DNA from: Nitrogeniibacter sp050293885 | Lineage (GTDB): Bacteria; Pseudomonadota; Gammaproteobacteria; Burkholderiales; Rhodocyclaceae | Length of the DNA stretch: 23,371 nt | Reading direction: 5' to 3' | Assembly (NCBI GenBank): GCA_050293885.1 | Contig: JBNKNO010000051.1 | Coordinates: forward strand, 1-23,371 | Part shown: piece after piece, positions 1-7,641 of the stretch | How the letters are laid out: the number at the start of each line of letters is the position of its first letter | Numbering within the stretch: the stretch's first letter is position 1 | Made by a program: the position numbers and the translations under genes | Notes under the pieces: model-generated | Database searches by the model: none | What the model was told of the DNA's origin: nothing | What the model saw: only the letters and a program-made list of their open reading frames with translations

Positions 1-650
1 GTGCCGCCCGAGAGGAACGCGCCGACCTTGCCGTGCCTGGTGGCGCGGCGAACGGCGTCTTCGACGATGCCCATGAACTGCGCTTTCGCATCGCCGAAGT
101 CCAGCGTACGCGGTTCCGTGAACACCGGCCGCCACCAGGCATCGACGGCGGGTTCCGCGCCTTGCCATTCGAGACGGTGGCCGCCTTCGAGCCGTTTGAC
201 GTCATCGAAGATGGTCAGCGGCGAGGGGATCATGTGGTGAAACAGGTAGCTGTAGACCGCGGACGGCGAGATGTTGCTGTGCGCGTCAGCGACCAGATCG
301 GCACGGTCGCCGATGACCAGACGTTCTCCCCGGCGCGCGAAGCACCACGGCGCGGTGCCGAAGCGATCGGTGGCCAGAAACACGCTGCGTGCGCGCGTAT
401 CGACAATGGCGAGGCCGAAGCGGCCATGCACTTTCGCAGGCGCCTCTGCGCCGTGTTGGCGAAAGAGCGCGAGCCAGCGCGCGGCCGCGGTGGCGTCCTT
501 TGCCCCGTCATCCGGAAATTCGGGCGTGCCACGGGCGATGCAGATCAGACCGTCGGTTTCGACGATCGAGGCGGGCGCCGACAGGCGGACCTCCGCGTGC
601 GGCCATTCGAGGCGTTCGGTCAGCGGACGGGAGAGTTGGGCTTGGGTCAT
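1..650 (-). CDS. Asparagine-synthetase-like amidotransferase, XrtA cluster (3' end outside window)
   Basis: The reading frame starts with ATG at 650 and stays open for 216 codons to the left edge, so the C-terminal part is missing. The N-terminal ~190 residues resemble the class II glutamine amidotransferase domain of asparagine synthetases: a FGLAIVD strand, TDRFGTAPW, and a YSYLFHHMIPSPLTIFDDVKRLEGGH stretch split across residues ~130-160. The last residues seen are LSGG (213-216), the beginning of the SGGxDS pyrophosphate loop of the synthetase domain. No cysteine follows the initiator Met (it reads MTQAQL), so the usual catalytic Cys of the glutaminase site is absent. It lies 14 bases downstream of the decarboxylase gene, last in the visible operon. 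Asparagine-synthetase-like proteins are regular members of XrtA clusters and are tied to polysaccharide production in Zoogloea-type bacteria. The actual substrate is unknown. Confidence 0.82.
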   Translation of the reverse strand, partial: MTQAQLSRPLTERLEWPHAEVRLSAPASIVETDGLICIARGTPEFPDDGAKDATAAARWLALFRQHGAEAPAKVHGRFGLAIVDTRARSVFLATDRFGTAPWCFARRGERLVIGDRADLVADAHSNISPSAVYSYLFHHMIPSPLTIFDDVKRLEGGHRLEWQGAEPAVDAWWRPVFTEPRTLDFGDAKAQFMGIVEDAVRRATRHGKVGAFLSGG

Positions 651-664
651 GGTCGTTGTGTGAA

Positions 665-1909
665 TCAGACGAGAACTTCGGTCACGGCGGGATGGCCCAG
701 GAACTGCTGCGGGCTGGCGGTCGCGCCATAGGCGCCGGAGTGGAACACCACCACCAGATCACCGATTTCGGCATGCGCCAGCGACATGCGATCGCCGAGC
801 AGGTCGAGCGGGGTGCATAGCGGGCCGACCACCGAGACGACTTCGTCGGCCGGTGCATCCATGCGATTGCCGATGGCCAGCGGATAGTTCTTGCGCAGCA
901 CCTGGCCGAAGTTGCCGGAGGCTGACAAGTGGTGATGCAGGCCGCCGTCGGTGACCAGAAAGGTCTGGCCACGCGAGACCTTGCGGTCGGTTACCCGGCA
1001 CACGTAGATGCCCGCTTCGCCGACCAGATAGCGGCCCAGTTCGAGGCACAGTTTCGCCTCGGGCAGTGCTGCGCGGGCCTGTTCGGCAATTTGCGCCAGA
1101 TTGGCGCCGATCGGGGCCAGCTCGAGCGGCGTGTTGCCGGGGAAATAGGGGATGCCCAGCCCGCCGCCCAGGTTCAGGCTGCGCACCGGGGCGGGCGCGT
1201 GGACCGCCAGATCGACGGCCAGGGCAAAGCTCTTTTGCTGTGCCTCGACAATGGCGTCGGTTCTGAGGTTCTGCGAGCCCGAGAAGATATGAAAACCTTC
1301 GAACTGCAAACCGGTTCGGGCGATGTTCGCCAGCACCGCCGGGATGCGTTCGGCGTCGATGCCGAAGGGCTTGGCGCCGCCGCCCATCTGCATGCCGGAG
1401 GTCTTGAGCTCGAAGTCCGGATTGACGCGCAGCGCCACCCGCACCGTCCAGCCGGTGTCCTCGGCGATGGCCGCCAGCCGATCGAGCTCCTGCTCGGACT
1501 CGACGTTGATGAGGATGCCGGCCGCGGCGGCCTGGCGCAGCTCGGCCTCGCGTTTCCCCGGCCCGGCGAAGCTGATCTCGGTCGGCGCGACGCCGGCATC
1601 GAGCGCCACCTTCATTTCGCCCGCCGAGGCCACGTCGATGCCGTCGACCCGGTCGCGCATGTGCGCCAGCAGTGCCGGCATCGGGTTGGCCTTCATGGCG
1701 TAGTGCAGCCCGATGGCCGCCGGCAACGCGGCGCGCAGTTCGGCGATGCGTCGGTCGATGGCGGCGCGATCGTAGGCATAGAACGGCGTTGTCCCGACCC
1801 GTGCGGCGAGGCGGGACAGCGGCTGGCCGCCGACGATGAGTTCGCCGTCCGCGACCGCAAAGGTGTCGATGGGGGCGTGCTTGGCGGGGGCGCGTGGGCT
1901 TGCGGTCAT
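665..1909 (-). CDS. PLP-dependent decarboxylase, exosortase A system-associated
   Basis: This is a 414-residue fold-type III (alanine racemase-like) PLP enzyme related to diaminopimelate and ornithine decarboxylases. HYAMKANP carries the Schiff-base lysine (K73). GGGLGIPY is the phosphate-binding glycine loop, and VVGPLCTPLD (C365) with SGAYG (Y394) is the C-terminal active-site pair seen in LysA relatives. The length fits the XrtA-associated decarboxylase family. It starts with ATG at 1909, 29 bases after hydrolase 2. A true lysA is unlikely given the neighbours (carrier protein, XrtA hydrolases). The closest characterised logic is BtrK, which decarboxylates an amino acid held on a carrier protein, so an aminoacyl-ACP substrate is an inference. 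No strong ribosome site precedes the start, which suggests translation coupled to the upstream genes. Confidence 0.9.
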   Translation of the reverse strand: MTASPRAPAKHAPIDTFAVADGELIVGGQPLSRLAARVGTTPFYAYDRAAIDRRIAELRAALPAAIGLHYAMKANPMPALLAHMRDRVDGIDVASAGEMKVALDAGVAPTEISFAGPGKREAELRQAAAAGILINVESEQELDRLAAIAEDTGWTVRVALRVNPDFELKTSGMQMGGGAKPFGIDAERIPAVLANIARTGLQFEGFHIFSGSQNLRTDAIVEAQQKSFALAVDLAVHAPAPVRSLNLGGGLGIPYFPGNTPLELAPIGANLAQIAEQARAALPEAKLCLELGRYLVGEAGIYVCRVTDRKVSRGQTFLVTDGGLHHHLSASGNFGQVLRKNYPLAIGNRMDAPADEVVSVVGPLCTPLDLLGDRMSLAHAEIGDLVVVFHSGAYGATASPQQFLGHPAVTEVLV

Positions 1910-1938
1910 GGCGTTGGGCGCTCGGGTGGATGGGGGAC

Positions 1939-2775
1939 TCAGGCCGGCGTGGCGTCGGCCGCGACGGGGGCAAAGCAGGCGCTCGTCTGCGCGACCAGAT
2001 CAGGGGCTTCGTCGCGTTTGTGCAATTGCCACAGCGGGGCGCCGATGAAGGGGTGGGCGTTGACGACCGCGCCGGTTTTCTCGAGCGCGTCGAGACTACG
2101 GCGGCAGGCGATGGACAGTTCCGCGTCGCGTTCGGCGACATGCTCGAACCAGTCGATGTTCATGCCGTCGAGCCCGCTCAAGTCCGCGAGCTTGTGCGCG
2201 TCGATGCTCTCGACCAGCGCTCCGGACAGCGAGTAGCCGGCCACCTCGACCACTGCGCCGCCGGCCAGGGCGGCACGCATCTGCTCGGTGGTCTCGGCCG
2301 GCAGGCCTTGCCCCATCAGCCAGGCGACCCGTTGGCGCAGGTATTGGGTGATGAACTGCTTGCCGTTGCCCACCGGCTGCCACAGCAGCAGGCGCTGGAA
2401 ACGTGTGGGGTCGTTCGCGGCGATGTCGGCGGCCAGCAGGGCGCCGAGGCGCAAGCCCCAGAGCGTGACCGGGTGGCCGGTCTTCTGTTCGAGATACTCG
2501 GCGGCATCGGTGACGTTGTGCGTCCAGACGTCCCATCGGGCCTCTTCGAGCTCGCCTTCGCTCTCGCCGGTACCGAACAGGTCGAGGATCAGGCAGGCAT
2601 AGCCCAGCCGCGCAAAGGCGCGCGCCTGTTCCGCGACGATGGCGCGACAGCGGTTCATTTCCTCGGCGAAGGGCGGAATGTACAGGATGGCGCCGCGGGG
2701 GGGCGCCTCCGGCAAGCACTCGAGCGCGAACAGGCGCGCGCCCTCCGAGTCGAGGAAGAACGGCTGCATGCTCAT
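1939..2775 (-). CDS. Exosortase A system-associated hydrolase 2 (alpha/beta hydrolase fold)
   Basis: A 278-residue alpha/beta hydrolase-fold protein. LYIPPFAEEMNRCR (31-44) and LDLFGTGESEG (64-74) match what I know of the XrtA-associated hydrolase 2 family (TIGR03101 type). The nucleophile elbow reads WGLRLGA (106-112), with Arg at position 109 where a Ser, Cys or Asp nucleophile is expected. A classical serine-hydrolase mechanism is therefore doubtful. It may bind or transfer an acyl group, or use another residue. Its ATG at 2775 overlaps the carrier protein stop (2772-2774) in an ATGA junction, showing translational coupling. In known genomes it occurs with the second, distantly related XrtA hydrolase, which is also present here (3060-3971). 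Confidence 0.88.
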   Translation of the reverse strand: MSMQPFFLDSEGARLFALECLPEAPPRGAILYIPPFAEEMNRCRAIVAEQARAFARLGYACLILDLFGTGESEGELEEARWDVWTHNVTDAAEYLEQKTGHPVTLWGLRLGALLAADIAANDPTRFQRLLLWQPVGNGKQFITQYLRQRVAWLMGQGLPAETTEQMRAALAGGAVVEVAGYSLSGALVESIDAHKLADLSGLDGMNIDWFEHVAERDAELSIACRRSLDALEKTGAVVNAHPFIGAPLWQLHKRDEAPDLVAQTSACFAPVAADATPA

Positions 2776-3020
2776 GCCATTTTTGCTTCGATCATGTCCG
2801 CCAGCGTGCCCACGGTGCGGAACAGGTCTTCGGTGATGTCTTCGTCATCCATCTCGATGCCGAGCTCTTCCTCGATGGCGGTCACCAGGCTGACCACGGT
2901 GAGCGAGTTGAATTCCGGGAAGTTGCCCAGCAGCGGGGTGTCGGCTTTCAGGCCGTCGGCACGCTCGCCGAGTTGCAGGGCTTGGCGCAGGAGGTCTTTG
3001 GTGATGTCCAGTGCGTTCAT
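2772..3020 (-). CDS. Acyl carrier protein, XrtA cluster (first copy)
   Basis: An 82-residue acidic carrier protein. The helix II motif is PEFNSLTVVSL, with the phosphopantetheine serine at S39. The usual DSL is NSL here, and LGIEMDDEDI follows. The length and acidity are typical of a stand-alone ACP/PCP. Such ACPs sit in XrtA clusters beside AMP-forming ligases and the PLP decarboxylase, where they presumably hold the activated acid as a thioester. It starts with ATG at 3020, with AAAGAG about 10 bases upstream as a modest ribosome site, and overlaps hydrolase 2 by 4 bases. A second carrier protein is encoded at 11155-11403. Both have the serine at position 39, preceded by PLLG and P-E, so they are probably paralogous. 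Confidence 0.9.
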   Translation of the reverse strand: MNALDITKDLLRQALQLGERADGLKADTPLLGNFPEFNSLTVVSLVTAIEEELGIEMDDEDITEDLFRTVGTLADMIEAKMA

Positions 3021-3059
3021 GTGGGGCTCTTTCGACTGATGTTGATGTAAAGGGGGGTA

Positions 3060-3971
3060 TCAGGTGTTGGCGGGTGCGCGCGTGGCCGGCTCGCCGAGCA
3101 GCCAGGCCCGGGCCAGGGCAATCACCTCGGTGCGTGCGGCGCGCGTTGAATAGGTCTGGTCGGCGTCGGGCAGATCGTGGCGGGTCACGCTGCGGGGTGC
3201 GGCCATGGCCTGCTGCCAGGCTTGGTCCGAGGCGACGGCTTCGTCGAACTCCTTGCTCACCAGGCTTTGCCCGCTCATGAGCAGCAGCATGTCGCCCTTG
3301 AAACGTGCGAGGCCGTTGCGTATCCGAGGAATCACGGGTGCCGAAGGATCGTCCTGCGCCGGGTTCTGCGATGCGGCCTTGGTGCCGCCCGGGGCCACGC
3401 GCTTGTGCAGGCGCGAGCCCACCATGCGTGCGACCGTGACCAGCGCCGGCAGCGGATTGAATTGCAGCCGCAGCACCTTGAGCCAGAATTCCTTTTCGCG
3501 GATGCGGCGGCTGTAGTGGTGCTTGACCGCGACCGCGTTGCCGGTCTCTTCGCTATGTACCCACGGATTGCCGACCATGATGCCGGTGACGTCGGAGAAC
3601 TTCCACGCGTTGATGAGGATCGCCGAGGCAGCGTCGCAGCCGCCCCACAGCACGACTTCCTCCATCTGCGGCACGAGGGTGCGAAAGTGGGCGATGGCGG
3701 CGCGCAGATCGGCCTCGACGTCTTCAAAGCCGCGAAAAGCGCCTTCGCTGTCGCCCAGGCCGCGGTAGTCGAAACGCATCACGGGGATGCCGGCGGCGGC
3801 CAGCTCACGCGCCAGCTTGACCTGCAGTCGCCCGACGCCGCCGCGATATTGCGGCCCGCCGGCGACCACGGCCAGCACGCCGCGCGCGCGGACGGTGTCA
3901 GGCACGTGGGTGACGCTGATGAGGGCATCGCCCTCGCAATCGATGACGGCGGGGATTTCGCGAACGGTCAT
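3060..3971 (-). CDS. Exosortase A system-associated hydrolase 1 (alpha/beta hydrolase fold)
   Basis: A 303-residue alpha/beta hydrolase-fold protein of the XrtA hydrolase 1 family (TIGR03100 type). VVAGGPQYRGGVGR (35-48) is the oxyanion/strand 3 region, and FDYRGLGDSEG (67-77) is typical of the fold. The nucleophile elbow reads WGGCDAAS (109-116), which places Cys112 where most relatives have Ser. A cysteine nucleophile suits acyl transfer from thioesters. The inserted middle region (~160-215) is basic and may be a lid. The ATG at 3971 overlaps the stop of the sulfotransferase-like gene in an ATGA junction. The 39-base gap to the ACP is the only break before hydrolase 2. The substrate is unknown; a hydrolase or acyltransferase acting on the carrier-bound product is the simplest guess. 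Confidence 0.88.
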   Translation of the reverse strand: MTVREIPAVIDCEGDALISVTHVPDTVRARGVLAVVAGGPQYRGGVGRLQVKLARELAAAGIPVMRFDYRGLGDSEGAFRGFEDVEADLRAAIAHFRTLVPQMEEVVLWGGCDAASAILINAWKFSDVTGIMVGNPWVHSEETGNAVAVKHHYSRRIREKEFWLKVLRLQFNPLPALVTVARMVGSRLHKRVAPGGTKAASQNPAQDDPSAPVIPRIRNGLARFKGDMLLLMSGQSLVSKEFDEAVASDQAWQQAMAAPRSVTRHDLPDADQTYSTRAARTEVIALARAWLLGEPATRAPANT

Positions 3972-4780
3972 TGTGCGGCTCCGGCAATGGATGCGGATGA
4001 CGCTTCACCGTCGAGCGCGGCCGGGCGGTTGCGGCTGCTGCCGGCGATGAGGGCGGTGCGCACCTCGCGGTAGCACGCCTGCGCGGCGGCGAGCCGGTCG
4101 GCGTCGATCACGATATCGGAGTAGTCGCTCTTGCTACGGCTGATTTCGCCGGATTTGAGGCGGGCGGAGTGGTCGCCGGTGTTGCCTTGCCCGGTGTTGG
4201 CGAAGGTCTCGTAGCGGGACGGGATCGGGGTGTCGAAACCGAGCCACTCGGACAGCTCTGCCAGGGTCGGTTCGGGCGCGGCAATCAGGCTCTCGGCATC
4301 GAGGTAGAAGTAGCGCTGCGCAATCGCGCGTGCCGCCTCACCCAGCGACGTCACCCGCTCGATGTAGTAGTCCACCGCGCCGTCCGGCGTGGCCTCCGGC
4401 AGCTCGGGATTGCGCTTGCGATACAGGGCGACGAGGCTTTTGATCGACTGTTCCGGCGCTCTGAGCATGAAGATCGTTCGGCTGTCGGCGCGCTGCAGGA
4501 GCTGGGGCGCGACGTGGTGGCCGCTGTGCAGCACCTTGTCGAACATCCAGCGCGCCGTCGGTTTGGCGCGATGATTGGCGAAGTGACGCAGTTTCTGGCG
4601 CCACAGGCTCTTCCAGCTGTAGTAGCCGATGTGCATTTCATAGTAGCCCTCGACCAGAGGGTGAGAGCCGATCAAATGCCCGAACAGGCTGGTATTGGCC
4701 CGCATGTGGCTGAGCAGGAAAATATTGCGGTGCTGCAGGACCAGCGGGGGGTTCGACATCAGGGCGTTGAGCAAAGACAT
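3968..4780 (-). CDS. Sulfotransferase-like protein
   Basis: A 270-residue protein with the outline of a PAPS-dependent sulfotransferase. A strand and loop, IFLLSHMRANTSLFGHLI (20-37), stand where the 5'-phosphosulfate loop lies, and RTIFMLRAPEQSIKSL (101-116) looks like the 3'-phosphate site with Arg107 and Ser112. The middle and C-terminal parts (RYFYLDAESLIAAPEPTL, LSEWLGFDTP) match the family helix that ends the fold. The 5' loop lacks the common PRSGTT form, so the family assignment is solid but PAPS use is not proven. The ribosome site GGAAG lies just before the ATG at 4780, 9 bases after the glycosyltransferase stop. Its position in the operon suggests sulfation, or another group transfer, on the polysaccharide or a lipid-linked intermediate. 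Confidence 0.72.
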   Translation of the reverse strand: MSLLNALMSNPPLVLQHRNIFLLSHMRANTSLFGHLIGSHPLVEGYYEMHIGYYSWKSLWRQKLRHFANHRAKPTARWMFDKVLHSGHHVAPQLLQRADSRTIFMLRAPEQSIKSLVALYRKRNPELPEATPDGAVDYYIERVTSLGEAARAIAQRYFYLDAESLIAAPEPTLAELSEWLGFDTPIPSRYETFANTGQGNTGDHSARLKSGEISRSKSDYSDIVIDADRLAAAQACYREVRTALIAGSSRNRPAALDGEASSASIAGAAQ

Positions 4781-4789
4781 CTGACTTCC

Positions 4790-5791
4790 TCAGTGCTTCT
4801 TGTTCGGGGTGACGAGGCACTGCAAGGCCGTGACCAGTGCAAACGCACACCACTTGAAGGAGAACGAGATGAGCAGGGACTCCTTGATGTAGAAAAGTGC
4901 ATCCTGTGGCCGCCCAGCCTGTTTCAGGGTATGGGCCATGTGCTTGAGCGCATACCCCTTGGAAACTTTCGCATAGCGCTTCACGCTGGATTGGCGGGCC
5001 CCGAGGATGGCCTTGTCGAAGATGCGCAGTTGAAAGATCTTTTTCTCGAGCCCGGTAACGGCAGTCGATACGTTGTCGGTCTTGCGCGCGTCGGGGATGT
5101 GATGGCGGGCGATCACGCACGGATTGTAGAGCATCGTCTCGGCGGCATCGATGGCACGCAGGTACACATCCCGGTCATTTTCGTAACGCAGGGTTTCATC
5201 CATGCCGCCCAGCGATTCGAAAAAGGCCCGTCGATACACGCTGCAGTTCAAATGCGCGAATCCGCTGATGTTGAGCAATTGGTCGGCGGTGACAGGGCGG
5301 CTGCCAAAGGCGTCGGCCGGTGCGTCAGAAAGCGCCTCGGCGCCGGAGATCCATAGCGGGCCGGGGTGCATGCGGCCATCCGAGAACACGGCTTCCTGAT
5401 CGGTGAACAACAGGTCGACCGGCTTCTCGTGCGCCCGGATGCTGTCGCGACATCGCCGCAAATGACCCTGGTCGAGCCACAGGTCGTCGTCATCGAGAAA
5501 ACACAGATAAACGCCCTGGGCGAGGGCAGCCCCGGCATTGCGCGAAAAGCTCGGTCCGTGACCACGCGCGCGGTGCGGGAGGTGGTGGTAGCGCACCCGT
5601 TCGCCGTATTTTTCTTCGAGCGCCCGATAGGCGTCGAGCTCGTCGCCGCTGGAGCCGTCATTGACGACAATGACTTCAACATCGTCGATGTCTTGCGCCA
5701 AGGCCGAGAGGAGCGTGCGTTCGAACAGGGCCGAACGGTCGCGCGTCGGGATGATGATGCTGAAATAGGGCGGCTCGTGGGCTGAGGGCAT
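4790..5791 (-). CDS. Glycosyltransferase family 2
   Basis: A 333-residue GT-A type glycosyltransferase. FSIIIPTRDRS (10-20) opens the nucleotide-binding domain, VVNDGSSGDE (42-51) follows, and CFLDDDDLW (97-105) contains the metal/sugar-nucleotide DxD motif. GGMDETLRYENDRD provides the acceptor-side acidic cluster near residue 220. The C-terminal ~60 residues are basic and then hydrophobic (SLLISFSFKW, then CAFALVTALQCL), suggesting membrane contact. The frame is open upstream to 5992, but that part is arginine-rich low-complexity antisense sequence of the next gene. The ATG at 5791 is directly before the family's first strand, so it is chosen. The enzyme probably adds one sugar of the exopolysaccharide repeat unit at the inner membrane. 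Confidence 0.88.
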   Translation of the reverse strand: MPSAHEPPYFSIIIPTRDRSALFERTLLSALAQDIDDVEVIVVNDGSSGDELDAYRALEEKYGERVRYHHLPHRARGHGPSFSRNAGAALAQGVYLCFLDDDDLWLDQGHLRRCRDSIRAHEKPVDLLFTDQEAVFSDGRMHPGPLWISGAEALSDAPADAFGSRPVTADQLLNISGFAHLNCSVYRRAFFESLGGMDETLRYENDRDVYLRAIDAAETMLYNPCVIARHHIPDARKTDNVSTAVTGLEKKIFQLRIFDKAILGARQSSVKRYAKVSKGYALKHMAHTLKQAGRPQDALFYIKESLLISFSFKWCAFALVTALQCLVTPNKKH

Positions 5792-5868
5792 GAATTCGGA
5801 AGCTTGTTTTTGTGGGTGTCGATGTGGGCGTGCTGACGCACGTTGTGCAAGGCAGCAGGTCGGTGGTG

Positions 5869-7596
5869 TTACTCCGCCAGTCTCGTCTCGGCGCCGAACC
5901 ATGCGTCGACGCTGGCCATGACCCGCTTGCAAATGCCGGCATAGACCGAGGCGTTCAATCCGTAGGGATCGGCAATTTCGATATCCTGCCATCGTGTTGC
6001 CGTCGCGTTTCCGAGAAGAAATGTCTTTCCTTTTGCTTCCGGGAACTGCTTGGCGACATGCTCGATATGCGACATCTCCATGGCCAGAATCACATCTGCC
6101 CGGGCAATCATTTCCGCCGACATGTGCCGTGAGCGCGCGTCCGACAGGTCCAGCGCCTCTTTTCGGGCCACCTCGACCATGGTGGGATCGGCCGGGCGAC
6201 CTTCCTGTTGGTGGATGCCGGCTGAAGCCACGTCAATGCGGTCGGCGTAGCGTTTGCGGGCATAAGCTTCGGCCACTGCGCTGCGGTTGATGTTGCCATA
6301 GCATACAAAAAGAACGCACTTGGCATTGCCAACTATGTCGCGCTGGCTACCGTTTTGCCAGGCGCGATACTGTGTGGCCAGCGCCTGGCGATCGGCGCGG
6401 ATATGCCGGACGCGATCGTAGTAGGTCTTGAAGATGCGGCCCAGATCGACCAGCCCGGGTTTTGGGTCCGACAGGCGTTGCACGTCGAAGGCGTGCCGCC
6501 AATGCAGCATCAGCAGCGCATCCTTGAGGACAGAACCCCAGCCGGGAATGCTCACCAGACGCGGGGGCGCCTGCTTGCGCGCAACCTGTTCGTGCCAGGA
6601 CACGTCGCGCTGCAGGTTGCGGCAATAGACGTTGGGACGTGCCGGTGCGTGATGGCCGATGCGGCCTTTCACGAGCAGTTCGTACAGCATGGCGGGGAAG
6701 TTGGCGCCGGCTGCGGCGGCCAGCGGCAGTGAGCCCCAGAAGCGGCCGTTGACCTCCATGAGGCGGAATTCTCCGCTGGCCGAATCGTGCTTGAATTCGA
6801 CCATCGCCACGCCATGCCATTTCATTGCGGCCATCAAGCGGCGCGCGGCGTCGAGCAGGGCGGGAGTGATGTCGACGCTCATGCGCAGGCTGCTGCCGCC
6901 GCCGGTGAGTGGGACTTCGTGCAGGCGCCGATGCTGAAAGGCATAGACCACTTCACCGTGATCGGCGAGCAATTCGATGCCTTCGCCCTCGCCGCGGAAA
7001 TACTCCTGAAGAATGACGTCGCCGAAACGCAGAGCGTGTTGCACCAAGGCGCGCAACTCGTTGTCGTCGAAGGCGTAGCTGACGGTCAGTTGGACGTTTT
7101 TCGCCTGATCGGCGCCGACCGAGCTGACCGGCTTGATGACGATCGGAAAACCCAGCGCGTCGCGCGCGGCCTCCAGTTGCGCCATGTTGTCGACAGTGAT
7201 GCTGCGCGGTACCGGGATGTCGACGGATTCGGCAATGGCGACCGTCTGCGCTTTGTCCAGCGCGAGCCGCAGGCTGTCGGACGGCGCCATGGCGACGCGC
7301 CGGTCGTCGTAGCGATCGCGGAACTTGAGCAGCGGGGCGATCGTGCGTTCGGTGACCGGCACGATCAGGGCGTAGTCGTCGCGTGCGGTGATGTCGCGCA
7401 TCCAGTCGATGAACGCAGTCGGGGCCGCCAACGGGTCGGGGTAGCTGAGGCGGGCGCTGACAGTGCGCGAATAGCCTGCGATCGGGTTGGGCTGGCAGCT
7501 GGCGACATCCACGGTCAGGCCGATTTCCTTGAGCGATCGCGCGACCGACAGGGCCGGGGGCAGGTCGGCGTCGAGAACCAGAATGCGATCAGTCAT
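5869..7596 (-). CDS. ATP-grasp protein fused to low-molecular-weight protein tyrosine phosphatase
   Basis: A 575-residue two-domain protein. Residues 1-~330 are an ATP-grasp enzyme of the PylC/carbamoyl-phosphate-synthase-like group: an N-terminal pre-grasp Rossmann-like part (RILVLDADLPPALSVARSL), ALGFPIVIKPVSSVG with the ATP-binding Lys, DVILQEYFRGEGEGIELL, and the metal site FRLMEVNGRFWGSLPLA. A ~90-residue linker follows. From about residue 425 there is a complete LMW-PTP domain: VLFVCYGNINRSAVAEA gives the CX5R loop (C432, R438), and ADPYG gives the general acid (D543). The second loop cysteine of typical LMW-PTPs is Asn here, which is not a catalytic position. ATG 7596 is preferred over an in-frame TTG at 7614. 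LMW-PTPs such as Wzb commonly control polysaccharide export kinases. The ATP-grasp part may ligate an amino acid to the polymer or a carrier. Both roles are inferred. Confidence 0.87.
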   Translation of the reverse strand: MTDRILVLDADLPPALSVARSLKEIGLTVDVASCQPNPIAGYSRTVSARLSYPDPLAAPTAFIDWMRDITARDDYALIVPVTERTIAPLLKFRDRYDDRRVAMAPSDSLRLALDKAQTVAIAESVDIPVPRSITVDNMAQLEAARDALGFPIVIKPVSSVGADQAKNVQLTVSYAFDDNELRALVQHALRFGDVILQEYFRGEGEGIELLADHGEVVYAFQHRRLHEVPLTGGGSSLRMSVDITPALLDAARRLMAAMKWHGVAMVEFKHDSASGEFRLMEVNGRFWGSLPLAAAAGANFPAMLYELLVKGRIGHHAPARPNVYCRNLQRDVSWHEQVARKQAPPRLVSIPGWGSVLKDALLMLHWRHAFDVQRLSDPKPGLVDLGRIFKTYYDRVRHIRADRQALATQYRAWQNGSQRDIVGNAKCVLFVCYGNINRSAVAEAYARKRYADRIDVASAGIHQQEGRPADPTMVEVARKEALDLSDARSRHMSAEMIARADVILAMEMSHIEHVAKQFPEAKGKTFLLGNATATRWQDIEIADPYGLNASVYAGICKRVMASVDAWFGAETRLAE

Positions 7597-7641
7597 CGGT
7601 GGGATACTTGTCAAAATGGGGGCGTGGCAGACGGAGGGCGA

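Noticed and set aside
929..2236. Long open frame on the plus strand (435 codons) opposite the decarboxylase
   Set aside because: It is antisense to a clear PLP decarboxylase, has no recognisable motif, and is explained by the high GC content.
5792..5992. N-terminal extension of the glycosyltransferase to 5992
   Set aside because: It overlaps the end of the phosphatase-fusion gene in another frame and is low-complexity Arg/His/Gln sequence. The family starts at ATG 5791.
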